Shown: positions 33,816-43,436 of the stretch, piece by piece
Numbering within the stretch: the stretch's first letter is position 1
Layout: each line of letters starts with the position of its first letter
NCBI GenBank assembly: GCA_000992305.1
Contig: LBTY01000005.1
Location: forward strand, 1 to 52,593
Source of the DNA: a candidate division TM6 bacterium GW2011_GWF2_38_10
GTDB lineage: Bacteria > Babelota > Babeliae > Babelales > RVW-14
Direction of reading: 5' to 3'
Length of the DNA stretch: 52,593 nucleotides
Program-made: the position numbers and the translations under genes
Notes under the pieces: model-generated
Told to the model about the DNA's origin: nothing
The model's database searches: none
The model's input: the letters and a program-made list of their open reading frames with translations, nothing else

Positions 33816-35777
33816 TTAGTCTCTCGTTGTCATTGTTTTATTTAAAACATTCTTATCAATTTCTATTTTAGCAATTCTATGCAAAGATGCAATAAATGCT
33901 GCTGGCATATCCTTAGTTGCTCGTATTTTGCCTTCTTTCAATAAAGATGTCCGAGTTTTTTCAAAACCTTCGACCTTTACTTCGCCTTCAGCTACCAATT
34001 GAGCTACATAATAATCTTCACCTTGACGATGTTCAAGAACCTGTGCTTTGTCAGAAAGGACAAAAAGACGTGTGATTAATGACTTTTCAAGTCCTTTAAC
34101 CTCATCCTTGGCAGTAATCATACCCGTTTCGATGATCGTCGCATCTTCTTGTTCAGCCTGTGCGTTCAATGCAACACCTTGATTTAAAACACCTGCCTTG
34201 ATACGCATTACAGCTTCTTTAATCTTTTTTTGCGCCTTATTATTTTGATAGTCTTTAATAACCGTTTCCTTAATAGCACTCAGTGCAGGAATATCACTTT
34301 TTTTAGTATCCCCAAGCTTATAAATAACATATTCATCTTTAAGCATAAAAAAGCCAAAAGGACTAATACGTTTACCTTTACCAAATGCGCGTTGCGCCAA
34401 CATTCCTGTAAGATCCCCCTCACGCACATCCTTGCTCGATAACCAATCGGTTTCCTGATCCGAAAACTGTGCTTGTTGTACAAATTTATGTAAAACAGCA
34501 ATGTCAGTCTTCGCTCCATGCATCATTGTTTCTAAATCAGAACGCAATGCTTGTATTGATTTTTTTGCGTGCAAATCCTTAGCTATCTGGTCTTTCACAA
34601 CATCAAGTGGTTTTTCTGAAGCTTTTTGACGCTCAACTAATTGGATAATTTCATAACCCTGCTTTGTTCTAATAACAGCTGAAATATCAAGTGGGTTTTT
34701 CAATCCAAATGCAGCGTCTTCAAATACTTTTTCATGAGTTCCACGACCAAAGAAATCAAGCGCTCCTCCATCTTTTGCACTTTCGTGCTCAGAATACTTT
34801 TTGATTAATGATGAAAAGTTCTCAGGAGCAGCTATTGCTTGCTCACGAAGCTCTTCGGCTTTGTTTCTTATATCAAGCGTCTTTTTTGATCCCTTTTCAA
34901 TTTTCAACACCAATCGACGCACCTTAACTTTTGGGGCGATGCGGAACATGTTGCTTTTGTTTTTTTCATAAAAAGCACGAATAGCAGAATCATCAACAAC
35001 AATTTTATCAGCATAGTCTTTAGCTGAAGCAATCCAATAATAAACTTTTTTTAGTTCGGGTGTGCGATACGCTTCTTTATGCGCTTGAAAATAAGCATCT
35101 AATGCTTTTTCATCAAGGCTTTCAGCAAGCGTTTTTTTCATAAAAGCATCAAAGGACAATTTTGCCACAACAAAACTCTTTGAACTATTTTGAGCATTGT
35201 AATGTTCACGCACCAAGAATAAAGGTTCGTAAGCAGCTGTTTCAATTGCCTTATTAATTACAGAGCGACGAACTTCACGCGCTCGAGCATCTTCAAATTC
35301 AGCAGGCGTCATGGACATATGAATAAGATAGTTTTGATATGCTTCCATATTAATAAAACCATTTTCATCCATAAATTCCTTGGGCATGCCTTTTACAATC
35401 TCTTGTTTAAGCAAGGTACTGCCAACCGTAATATGAAGATCATTAACAATACCATCCCACAGAGCATTTTTAATACTCGTATTAAGCGCAAAATCTTCTG
35501 GAGAATCAGCGCCTAACATGCCTTTTAAAAACATTTCTTCAGAAAAACCATACATTTTAGCATACGAACGAATCATTTGAAGCCGATTATTAATATCACT
35601 CAATGACTGCCTGTATGTTGAAAACAGAATATCTTGATCATTAACTTTTCCTATAACGCCATAATCAATACCCTTGCTTCTCCATATTCCAATACCACCT
35701 CCAAAAACCAAAGCAATGAGCACAACCCACAAAACGGTATGCCACTTCTTCATTTCTTTTCTAAAAACGTAAATCAT
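33816..35777 (-). CDS. PpiD/SurA-type periplasmic peptidyl-prolyl isomerase
   Basis: About 653 residues from ATG 35777, which has AGAAAGG upstream. A single N-terminal membrane anchor (WHTVLWVVLIALVFGGGIGI) is followed by a SurA-N-like chaperone part (~40-230: GKVNDQDILFSTYRQSLSDI) and a parvulin domain near 285-400 (VRRLVLKIEKG, KYSEHESAKDGGALDFFGRG, FGLKNPLDISAVIRTKQGYE). A second region repeats the pattern weakly. This is the PpiD layout: an inner-membrane foldase for outer-membrane and secreted proteins. It lies 6 bp before recA. Confidence 0.85.
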   Translation of the reverse strand: MIYVFRKEMKKWHTVLWVVLIALVFGGGIGIWRSKGIDYGVIGKVNDQDILFSTYRQSLSDINNRLQMIRSYAKMYGFSEEMFLKGMLGADSPEDFALNTSIKNALWDGIVNDLHITVGSTLLKQEIVKGMPKEFMDENGFINMEAYQNYLIHMSMTPAEFEDARAREVRRSVINKAIETAAYEPLFLVREHYNAQNSSKSFVVAKLSFDAFMKKTLAESLDEKALDAYFQAHKEAYRTPELKKVYYWIASAKDYADKIVVDDSAIRAFYEKNKSNMFRIAPKVKVRRLVLKIEKGSKKTLDIRNKAEELREQAIAAPENFSSLIKKYSEHESAKDGGALDFFGRGTHEKVFEDAAFGLKNPLDISAVIRTKQGYEIIQLVERQKASEKPLDVVKDQIAKDLHAKKSIQALRSDLETMMHGAKTDIAVLHKFVQQAQFSDQETDWLSSKDVREGDLTGMLAQRAFGKGKRISPFGFFMLKDEYVIYKLGDTKKSDIPALSAIKETVIKDYQNNKAQKKIKEAVMRIKAGVLNQGVALNAQAEQEDATIIETGMITAKDEVKGLEKSLITRLFVLSDKAQVLEHRQGEDYYVAQLVAEGEVKVEGFEKTRTSLLKEGKIRATKDMPAAFIASLHRIAKIEIDKNVLNKTMTTRD

Positions 35778-36086
35778 CGAAATAACCTTTCTCTTAAAAA
35801 ACCTAGCAGAAATCCTGCAAAACACATCACTCCTTTTGCTGTCAATAGCTTACCCCAAAACACTTTTTTTTCCAATATGAACATTAAAAAATACGAACAT
35901 TAACACAAAAGCTCGACACAAAGGGCGCTTGAGCGATGCCGCTCAAAAATCAATCATGTGCAACATTTTCCAGCATTCTAATGCAAGAGTATGAAAAAAA
36001 ACGCTTTGCGCCCAAATGGTCATTTTCGATTAAAAAGAAAAGATGTGCTGTTTTTTCTATTCAAATTTTATTTTTACATACATCAA
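35778..36086. other. intergenic region before miaA-side genes
   Basis: 309 bp between the isomerase gene and miaA, both on the minus strand, so it should hold the isomerase promoter and the miaA terminator. Visible: a 7-bp palindrome TTGAGCGATGCCGCTCAA (35930-35947), without a T tract, which could be an operator or hairpin; a T-run/A-run rich tail near 36000-36060. No ORF of interest and no clear promoter. Confidence 0.4.
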
Positions 36087-37025
36087 TCATTGGAGAATAT
36101 TTTTAATTGTATTTACAAGTTCGCAAGAGGAATAAGATGAGGTTATGGTTATCATAGGAATATATGGAGCATCATGCTGTAATTGGCGTGAAAAACTTTG
36201 CCAAAAAGTAACCTGCCGCTTTGCGTAAGCAATCGTATCATGATAAATGCGATCAACAAGTTCCGAATATTGACACGACTGACGCCCATTGCGAATCCAT
36301 TGTATAATGTCGCGATAACCAATTAACCCCTTGTAGGCTATAAAGTTTTCCCACGGCGTATCAATAAGACAAGCCGCCTCCTCAACCCACCCCTGCTCAA
36401 GCATAAGAATGGTTCGTTGATGAATACGCTCTTGTAAAACAGCACGCTCAGGATGTATAAAAACAAGAACAACCTTTTGAAAAGGATTATGAAAAACGGG
36501 CTTGCACTGCGATGGTAATACCCCAGTTGTATACCAAATATCAAGAGCCCGCTTAATGCGATAGGTATCATGCGAATGAATCATATTTGCACGAACAGGA
36601 TCTATAGTATGCAAAAGATCCCATGACGGCTCATAAGATGGAATATCGAATTTATCCCCATGATACTCACAAGGAGGATAAAAAAGAGACTTAAGATAAA
36701 AGTGACTCCCCCCAACAATAAAAAAAACATCATTCTGTTGAGGATGAGTATCCATACAAGAAAACACAAAGCGTCGATAAGCAGATGCACTTAAATCGTT
36801 CGGTTCTAAAAAATAATCAAACCCATATGTTTGATAAGGCAACTTGCTCAGCGTTGGCTTTGCGGTTCCTATGCTCAACGGCTGATAAAGCTGGCCCATG
36901 TCGGCATTAACCATTACACCAGAAAAATGCTGTAACAATTCATGCACATATGCGGTTTTCCCTGAAGCTGTTGGACCAGCAACAATAACAACTGGCTGTG
37001 AATGCAAAGGTGACGGTTCAATCAT
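36087..37025 (-). CDS. miaA: tRNA dimethylallyltransferase MiaA
   Basis: Adds the dimethylallyl group to A37 of tRNAs reading UNN codons. P-loop AGPTASGKT (residues 16-24), GVMVNADMGQLYQPLSIGTA KP, VGGSHFYLKSLF, and VFIHPERAVLQERIHQRT with YAKRQVTFW at the end. 312 residues, normal. The start overlaps the CarD stop by 4 bp (coupled). Confidence 0.94.
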   Translation of the reverse strand: MIEPSPLHSQPVVIVAGPTASGKTAYVHELLQHFSGVMVNADMGQLYQPLSIGTAKPTLSKLPYQTYGFDYFLEPNDLSASAYRRFVFSCMDTHPQQNDVFFIVGGSHFYLKSLFYPPCEYHGDKFDIPSYEPSWDLLHTIDPVRANMIHSHDTYRIKRALDIWYTTGVLPSQCKPVFHNPFQKVVLVFIHPERAVLQERIHQRTILMLEQGWVEEAACLIDTPWENFIAYKGLIGYRDIIQWIRNGRQSCQYSELVDRIYHDTIAYAKRQVTFWQSFSRQLQHDAPYIPMITITSSYSSCELVNTIKNILQ

Positions 37026-37570
37026 AATACAGAAGCCACCTGATCAACAAAACAATTATCTTGAAAGAAAAATTCTTTAAATGGATTTCGTAAATATTGT
37101 AAAACAACATCACGATCAAGATTTTTAATAATTTGAAGCTCTTGAACAATTAAATCTTCAATATTTTGCAAAAGCGTTCGCTCACCAAATGAAAGTTCTT
37201 TCATGTGTGAGATATGCATAAAATCACGATAAATCTTTACAAGATCAACAAGCTTACCTCCTTGGATCTTGAGTTGATAATCCTTATTACGCTTATTCCA
37301 TCCGCTCGGTGTAAAATCAATCGACTCAAGTCGTCGCTCTGGTTTTTTTGCTAACTCTTGCAATATAATCTCAAGTTCTTTCTCAGTATTAGGAACCCTA
37401 ATCCCTATTGAATCAACATTGTATGTTGGAACAAGTATCGTCATATCCTTAAACATGAATGATAATTTCAAAAAAACTATTGTTGAACCAGCAACTACGC
37501 GCTCAATAACTTCCTGAACAGTGGCAACGCCATGTCCAGGATACACTATCGTATCGTCTATTTGAAACAT
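37022..37570 (-). CDS. CarD-family transcriptional regulator
   Basis: 182 residues from ATG 37570, chosen because AAAGGG lies six bases upstream; the in-frame ATG at 37576 directly abuts that site. MFQIDDTIVYPGHGVATVQE is the CarD/TRCF RNA-polymerase-binding Tudor domain; the helical C-terminal DNA-contact domain follows (SIDFTPSGWNKRNKDYQLKI, LVKIYRDFMHISHMKELSFG ER). CarD binds the polymerase beta subunit and stabilises open complexes, often at rRNA promoters. Translationally coupled to miaA. Confidence 0.92.
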   Translation of the reverse strand: MFQIDDTIVYPGHGVATVQEVIERVVAGSTIVFLKLSFMFKDMTILVPTYNVDSIGIRVPNTEKELEIILQELAKKPERRLESIDFTPSGWNKRNKDYQLKIQGGKLVDLVKIYRDFMHISHMKELSFGERTLLQNIEDLIVQELQIIKNLDRDVVLQYLRNPFKEFFFQDNCFVDQVASVL

Positions 37571-37655
37571 ACCCATCCCTTTATATAAAAATCATAAATA
37601 GCACACAAACCATAAAGCCTCCCAGAGACTCTATGAACACAACGTAACACCATAT

Positions 37656-38744
37656 CTAGTGTGTTACACACCCCTCTCCAAAGCACCCCTTCTGTTGAGG
37701 CTGAAAATATTGCATTATTTTTATGACAATAACACCGATGGTTATTGGAAATACAAACCAATTTTGTTTAAGCCATTGGCCAAGCACACATACGCTGCAT
37801 CCTTGCTTAATAACGTCAAAAACAGTACACAACTGCTTACCAGTGTCACACAAAGCCGCAACCTCATCAATAATGGAAAGCGTCGAAACCTTAATAAATG
37901 TAGCAACTAATTCGTCAGATGTTATTTCCTCATTATGTAAAACAAGATGCGAAACATGATGAAACATATAATCCATAAAAACAGCAATTATACCTGTAAA
38001 ATCTTTCATAATAGCAAGCACAACGGCATTGGTATCTGCTTGATCTAAAAAATCACGTGCAAAAAATGAATAAAACGTCGATGATTCGGATTGAACGAAA
38101 TCCTTAATAGCATCCCACGCAATAAAAATATCTCCAATATCGCCCTGCTTTCCTGCGAGAGCAATAATACTTTTTAATGTTGGTGAATGCATACAAGGTA
38201 CAAGTAATGCATAGGGAAATTCTTGGAAAAGAATTTTAAAAGAATCTCGTAACACAGCAGACTGTTGAAAAATTTTATGTACTTGCTGCCATAACCACGA
38301 GGCCAGAGAATACAATGATAAAGCTCTTTTACCATCCTGAAGTGATGTGTTATATTTTTTTATAAGCGACTCGATTGAACTTCGATCTTGAGCAATGCCA
38401 TGAATGCGATCACTTGCAGCAGATTTGATAATAAGATTAATGACCTTTTCTAGGTCATCACGCATAGGAGTTGCAATCTTTTTCTTTGTTATATGTTCTT
38501 GAAGAATCGCTACGACTTCAAAATCCAACTCACGCGCCTTGGTTTCAAACCAGGAAGAAACATCCTGCGGTGAACTTTTTTGTAGGTCTCTTAAAAAAGA
38601 GACATATGGTTCTATGCTTGCAATATCCCTTTCCTGTACTATCTCCTGAACAGTTGCACTTATGTTATTCATCGATGCGCAGCACAAACTTGCGCATATA
38701 ACCACCATTAAACCGGCAAAAGAAAATCGTTCTACCAAGTTCAT
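37656..38744 (-). CDS. secreted/membrane-anchored helical protein of unknown function
   Basis: 362 residues. Signal peptide MNLVERFSFAGLMVVICASL ending near CCAS, a possible lipoprotein or type I site. The body is helical (AREL, VINLIIKSAAS, DGKRALSLYSLASWLWQQVH). A C-terminal membrane segment FPITIGVIVIKIMQYF ends the protein. No domain recognised. A lone gene with 308 bp upstream. Confidence 0.65.
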   Translation of the reverse strand: MNLVERFSFAGLMVVICASLCCASMNNISATVQEIVQERDIASIEPYVSFLRDLQKSSPQDVSSWFETKARELDFEVVAILQEHITKKKIATPMRDDLEKVINLIIKSAASDRIHGIAQDRSSIESLIKKYNTSLQDGKRALSLYSLASWLWQQVHKIFQQSAVLRDSFKILFQEFPYALLVPCMHSPTLKSIIALAGKQGDIGDIFIAWDAIKDFVQSESSTFYSFFARDFLDQADTNAVVLAIMKDFTGIIAVFMDYMFHHVSHLVLHNEEITSDELVATFIKVSTLSIIDEVAALCDTGKQLCTVFDVIKQGCSVCVLGQWLKQNWFVFPITIGVIVIKIMQYFQPQQKGCFGEGCVTH

Positions 38745-39058
38745 AGTTTATCCCTTCACATAATGTACACTTACTATCATACCAGAAAAAACACAAAACG
38801 CACAAGGGTGACTTGCTTCTTTTGCATAGTAAAAAAATAAAAAAAATACAGATTTAAAATTTTTAAGAGTATCATTTACACGAAAACAAGCTAACAATAC
38901 ACATAATCGCCAATATAAGAATATAGCAAAAAAAGTATATGCAATGCTAGTTTTTTATTTTTTATTATTAGACACATAAAAATGCCTAGACGATTGAACA
39001 AATAGCATGGTATGATACTATCCATAAAAACACTGTTTCTAAACACAATTACGTGTAT
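38745..39058. other. divergent promoter region
   Basis: Separates the minus-strand 37656 gene and the plus-strand 39059 gene. Toward the minus strand, TTGTGC-18-TATGAT is a plausible promoter near 38776-38805. Toward the plus strand, TTGAAC (38994-38999) followed after 16 bp by TACTAT is a weaker candidate. The centre is A/T-rich with poly-A and poly-T runs. No gene seen. Confidence 0.4.
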
Positions 39059-40441
39059 ATGCATGCTATGATACCTAATCAATTTAAAATAGTTAGCAAC
39101 AACTTCCATCAAGGCGTTCGTTACAATTTGTGTGGAAGTATTATGTATGAGCTGATTAAAACAGTTCATAATTTCTTTTTACTCAATATTCTCACGCACA
39201 GCGATTACGGGCTTATTGCAAGTGTTATATCGATTATTTATTTTGCCAGCAAGGTAGCGGATATTGGTGCTGCATCATCGCTTTCTCTCATGTTTATGCA
39301 CCTTACCCAATCACGCCTTGCATTCAAAAAACTTTTTAAAAAATACTATTTGTATCCTCATATACCACTTATGCTTATTATTGCTTTGTGTATAGCCTGG
39401 ACCAATCATTATCATATACAGGCCTCACATTTTTGGGTATGGGCCTTAGTTCCTATTATTATGCTTGGTGAATCAATCCGTTATTTTCTTCGAATTTTTT
39501 TACATGCTGCATTTAAAAGTAGACATGTTGTATTTATTGAAGTTTTGTTATACGTAGGCTTTGTTGCCATGGTATGGATCCCCTACCTACTCTATCAACG
39601 GCCCATAGACCTTGCAGGATTTTTAATCGCTCATGTTATTGATACATGGGTGTGCACTACTATTTTTATTGGATATACCTATTTTTTTTACACCAAGCTC
39701 CCCGCACAAACAAATCCACCTCCGCACCCAAGTACGACACGTATTTGGTATACCAAAATAATTAACTATAGCGTTCGCATCAGCCGCGACTTTTTTGCCA
39801 GTAATTTCCTTACACCCCTTTTTGCCTATAAATGTGGCCTTGAAGCTGCCGGAGCTTTTTATTTTGCCTCAGTTATTGTTAACGCGTTGCACTCCACCAT
39901 TAAAATGTCTATCCACTATCCTGCAAATGGCTTATTGTGGAACTTACACACAAGTAGTCATACCACCAAAAAAGAAGCTTTTTCGTTGCTCTTTCATAAA
40001 CTTACAACGCTTATTATCCCAATTATTATATTTATCGCCATCAATCACTCTTGGCTCTTGAGGTTAGGCAACTATGGCCATATGACCTCAACAACTATGT
40101 TAATTATAGCAGCACTCATCAGCATAGCTATTCTTGACTCGCTCCTTCTTTTATACGAACAATTTTACATTGCAGAACAAGCAACTCATTCGTTTTTATT
40201 GCTCAAAGTTTTAGAATGTATTCTTTTGTATAGCTTTGTTATCAAAAGCACCCAAACAACACTCCTTTCCCTCCTTATATACGCTGTAATGATAAAACTT
40301 TTAAGTTTTGGCATTACTATTCTCAATGCATTTTCTCGCTGGAGAATAAAGCCAACAATCCTCATTCAAAGGCGCTGGCTTATAGGAGCAAGTATTATTT
40401 CTGGAATCTTTTATTATATAATGTATCTTTTTTTTCGATAA
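39059..40441 (+). CDS. multi-pass membrane protein, flippase-like, paralogue of the 43437 gene
   Basis: About 460 residues with 12 or so hydrophobic segments, in the style of polysaccharide/oligosaccharide flippases (Wzx/MATE/MurJ-like), although no family motif is certain. It is clearly related to the protein at 43437-44828: shared TPLFA(Y/V)KCGLxxAGxFYFAS, LYEQFYIxExAT, ILNAFxRW versus ALNAYFTW and same length. Start is uncertain: GTG 39053, ATG 39059 or ATG 39068, none with a good ribosome site. Its 3' end overlaps the convergent 1006-aa gene by 47 bp. Confidence 0.7.
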   Translation: MHAMIPNQFKIVSNNFHQGVRYNLCGSIMYELIKTVHNFFLLNILTHSDYGLIASVISIIYFASKVADIGAASSLSLMFMHLTQSRLAFKKLFKKYYLYPHIPLMLIIALCIAWTNHYHIQASHFWVWALVPIIMLGESIRYFLRIFLHAAFKSRHVVFIEVLLYVGFVAMVWIPYLLYQRPIDLAGFLIAHVIDTWVCTTIFIGYTYFFYTKLPAQTNPPPHPSTTRIWYTKIINYSVRISRDFFASNFLTPLFAYKCGLEAAGAFYFASVIVNALHSTIKMSIHYPANGLLWNLHTSSHTTKKEAFSLLFHKLTTLIIPIIIFIAINHSWLLRLGNYGHMTSTTMLIIAALISIAILDSLLLLYEQFYIAEQATHSFLLLKVLECILLYSFVIKSTQTTLLSLLIYAVMIKLLSFGITILNAFSRWRIKPTILIQRRWLIGASIISGIFYYIMYLFFR

Positions 40442-43358
40442 GCAATGACGCTATAGAAGGTCTATGTTTAAATACCTGAGCAACCTCACTTAAAACCGTT
40501 ATGACCTTGTCAAAATGAGCTTGCGCTTGTGTTGTAATTTTTTCAAAGAGAAACTGTATAAAAGTATGTGTGCATGACGTATCATTTAACAATGCCTTGA
40601 GCATAGTTACGAGAAATGCTTCACTGTAACGTTGAAAGTCAAATACAACATCAATAACATGTACAAAAAAGGCCTTATTTTTTTTGTATCCATAAAAAAA
40701 ATTCTTCATAGCTACAAATATCAAATCAGACAATCTCTTTTCAAATACATGGTTAGTACCATGCAAAGTTAAAAGACGAATAAGTGTGGTAAATAACACT
40801 TCATTAAATTCATAACCGTCAATATGTAAAAAAAGCTCATAAAGAACATTGATTGATTCATGAGGGAAATCTTCTAACCCCTGTTCAACAAGTTTATGAA
40901 TGCGGCGCATCGCAGCAGTATGCTCTTTGCAACGGGGTTGAAAAACGTTACTCAAAAAATGATGTGCTTTTTTGAGTGATCTAAATAAAGAAGATGTGTA
41001 TGCATAAGCATCAAGGAGTTTTTGATCTGGAGATTGCTCAGAATAAAAAACAGCAAGGCAATCATCTCCCCTATCGCGATTCCAAGAAGGAGTCTCTGCC
41101 ATTGTCATATACGCAAAGTCTTGATCGTATTGCAAGGTTACATTTTTTTGATCAACAATTTCTCGCATAGAAAAACGTTGGTCCCCACCAGCAATCACAA
41201 ACCAGCCGGAGCCCAAAGCGCTTGCTTGTCCGCTATATATTTTAAAATCAATCCCATCAGCAATATCTTTCTCAATAGTATTTTTACACCCACAAAAAAG
41301 CGATGCCTTGTTACAATGAAAAACAATGTATTGCGGTAATAAAGGGCTTATTTTTTTAACAAAAACATTTCCCAAAATCTTACCAATTTTTCCATAACGA
41401 GTATAAAGATCATCAATAAGATTATAATGATCATGTGATACATCGACACTATCTGGTGACTGTAGCCATGTTACGCGCTGAGGATTGCGCACAAAAAGTT
41501 GCAATAATGTGTACAAACATTCACTACTGTATCCATATGCATGCTCAGGGTGAGCCATAACAACAAGATGTGTTGACGCTGCAAGGCGAAGATTATCATG
41601 TAAATAGCCAAGAATTTTGAGTCGTTTTAGTTGCCGCAATAATCCATGAACGCTTTTTTGAACATTGTCGATAACAATAATTGTATCGCCCGAATCTATT
41701 GTTACGTATTCACGAGATTTCTGATCAGTTTTTTTTATTGTTTTTAATGTTTGTAAAAATATCGAAGCCAATTGGCGATCAGGTATAAGTCTATAGGGTG
41801 GATAATAGGTGTTATGACCAAAAAATTCTTTAAGCACCGCGCAATAAACTCGCTCCATACCAGAAAAATAACTGAGGGGATTGATTTTAAATGCATTAAA
41901 AAGTTCCTGAGTTTGTAAAAAAGCAGCAGCTCGCTCCATATTATTTAAAGCAAAATGTATTTCTTGCGCGGGAAAACATGTATATGCATCATCTAAATCC
42001 GAAATAACAAATGTATCAAGTGCAGGAAGAACGACTACGTTTTGTGGTGATATAAAGTGCATAAGATTACGAGCGTGTGCATAGCAATCACCCTCAAATG
42101 CTATCACGTTAGAATAATCAACAACACCACCAAGCATATGCACGCCATCAACAAGTTGGGGGACTCCTTGAGCTTTAACGCAAACACGAGAACGAGAATG
42201 AAAAAACTCCCCCATACCACAAAGCCCCGCAAGAGAACACAATGGAGCAATAAAAAAAAGATCTTTAGCCTCGTCATTAACATATGATTGTTTAGGTATA
42301 TGCATCGTATAAGCATTACCTCCTTTGAGATAATAATAAAAAGGAGTAGCATCTAAATCATTATAAATTCCAGCTAAAAAAGAATTACCATACGATATTG
42401 AATGTTGTTTATCATAAGCATAATCAGAGCTAACACTAACAGGATAATCAATAACACGAATTGAAGACCTGCGTCCAGTATTATCATATGCATAAGGCGC
42501 ATCAAATAAAGAAATACCACGGTATAAAAGTGTATTATTTTTTTCATGCGCACTACTTTCAATATGCATAATGCGACGCAATGTTTTTTGTAGTATATTT
42601 AGTTTTTCATCAAATAACGTTTGAATATTTTTTTGTTTAAATCCTCTTAGCTCATCCAAAAGCTCCCGCAAGGATGGCATCATCGCAGCAATCATATTTT
42701 CCAAAGTTTCTTTCAAATCCTGCTCTATATCCATTACATCGACATTATCCTGATTGCTCTCTAAAGGTTTACCTAAAAAATAATCACTTAACGTATGCAC
42801 AAAAACCCATGATGACAGATAATTATAAATACATGCATGCATTACAAAATAATGGCGCTCCATGATCGCTTGATTATGGTGATCATAAACGTCATAGACA
42901 TTATGCGGTTTGACCGCTTGATTGCGCAACAAAGGAGGTATAAGTTTGTTTGAGTCAAATATACAATCTTTTTCCTTAATAAAATCAAATTCATTTTCTT
43001 GTATAACAAAAAGTGCGACAAGATCATATAATGTTTGAGGAATAAAAATAATATCATACGACGGATAAATATTTTTTATTTTTTGACGCAAAAAAACTTC
43101 CTCAGCGCAAGGTTTATCTGAAAATAAAAGTTTTTGCTCTTCCGGAGAGATGGTATCAAGATACGCAAGGCACATTGGCCATTGATAAGTTTGCATAATC
43201 TGCAAAACATGGTCGGCATAAGCATCATATTGAGTGATTGGCAAAAATGCGGCAGGATCATCAGGATCAGGTTGAACAATGAGATATTCCGCTTGCATCG
43301 TACCCAATAACCCAATGAAAATGAATAATGTATAAACAACTTTTTGTTCTCTCAACAT
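40395..43358 (-). CDS. large secreted protein with possible ADP-ribosyltransferase-like region
   Basis: About 987 residues from ATG 43358, which has AGGGGGAG upstream. Signal peptide MLREQKVVYTLFIFIGLLGT, processed near MQAE. Helical N-terminal region to ~290. Residues ~295-420 carry NTLLYRGISLFD, HSISYGNSFLAGIYND, LDATPFYYYLKGG, YTMHIPKQSY and LCGMGEFFHSRSRV; the order YRG ... S-Y-G/S ... GE.F resembles the R-S-E layout of ADP-ribosyltransferases, but this is weak. The C-terminal third is helical and repeat-like. No firm family. Most likely a lineage-specific exported protein and possibly host-directed. Confidence 0.6.
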   Translation of the reverse strand: MLREQKVVYTLFIFIGLLGTMQAEYLIVQPDPDDPAAFLPITQYDAYADHVLQIMQTYQWPMCLAYLDTISPEEQKLLFSDKPCAEEVFLRQKIKNIYPSYDIIFIPQTLYDLVALFVIQENEFDFIKEKDCIFDSNKLIPPLLRNQAVKPHNVYDVYDHHNQAIMERHYFVMHACIYNYLSSWVFVHTLSDYFLGKPLESNQDNVDVMDIEQDLKETLENMIAAMMPSLRELLDELRGFKQKNIQTLFDEKLNILQKTLRRIMHIESSAHEKNNTLLYRGISLFDAPYAYDNTGRRSSIRVIDYPVSVSSDYAYDKQHSISYGNSFLAGIYNDLDATPFYYYLKGGNAYTMHIPKQSYVNDEAKDLFFIAPLCSLAGLCGMGEFFHSRSRVCVKAQGVPQLVDGVHMLGGVVDYSNVIAFEGDCYAHARNLMHFISPQNVVVLPALDTFVISDLDDAYTCFPAQEIHFALNNMERAAAFLQTQELFNAFKINPLSYFSGMERVYCAVLKEFFGHNTYYPPYRLIPDRQLASIFLQTLKTIKKTDQKSREYVTIDSGDTIIVIDNVQKSVHGLLRQLKRLKILGYLHDNLRLAASTHLVVMAHPEHAYGYSSECLYTLLQLFVRNPQRVTWLQSPDSVDVSHDHYNLIDDLYTRYGKIGKILGNVFVKKISPLLPQYIVFHCNKASLFCGCKNTIEKDIADGIDFKIYSGQASALGSGWFVIAGGDQRFSMREIVDQKNVTLQYDQDFAYMTMAETPSWNRDRGDDCLAVFYSEQSPDQKLLDAYAYTSSLFRSLKKAHHFLSNVFQPRCKEHTAAMRRIHKLVEQGLEDFPHESINVLYELFLHIDGYEFNEVLFTTLIRLLTLHGTNHVFEKRLSDLIFVAMKNFFYGYKKNKAFFVHVIDVVFDFQRYSEAFLVTMLKALLNDTSCTHTFIQFLFEKITTQAQAHFDKVITVLSEVAQVFKHRPSIASLLIEKKDTLYNKRFQK

Positions 43359-43436
43359 AACGGCTCCCCCTACAACTATATTTAGAACTCCTGTAATAAT
43401 AGTAGTTGTACACAAAGAGACGATATCCTGTCAATA

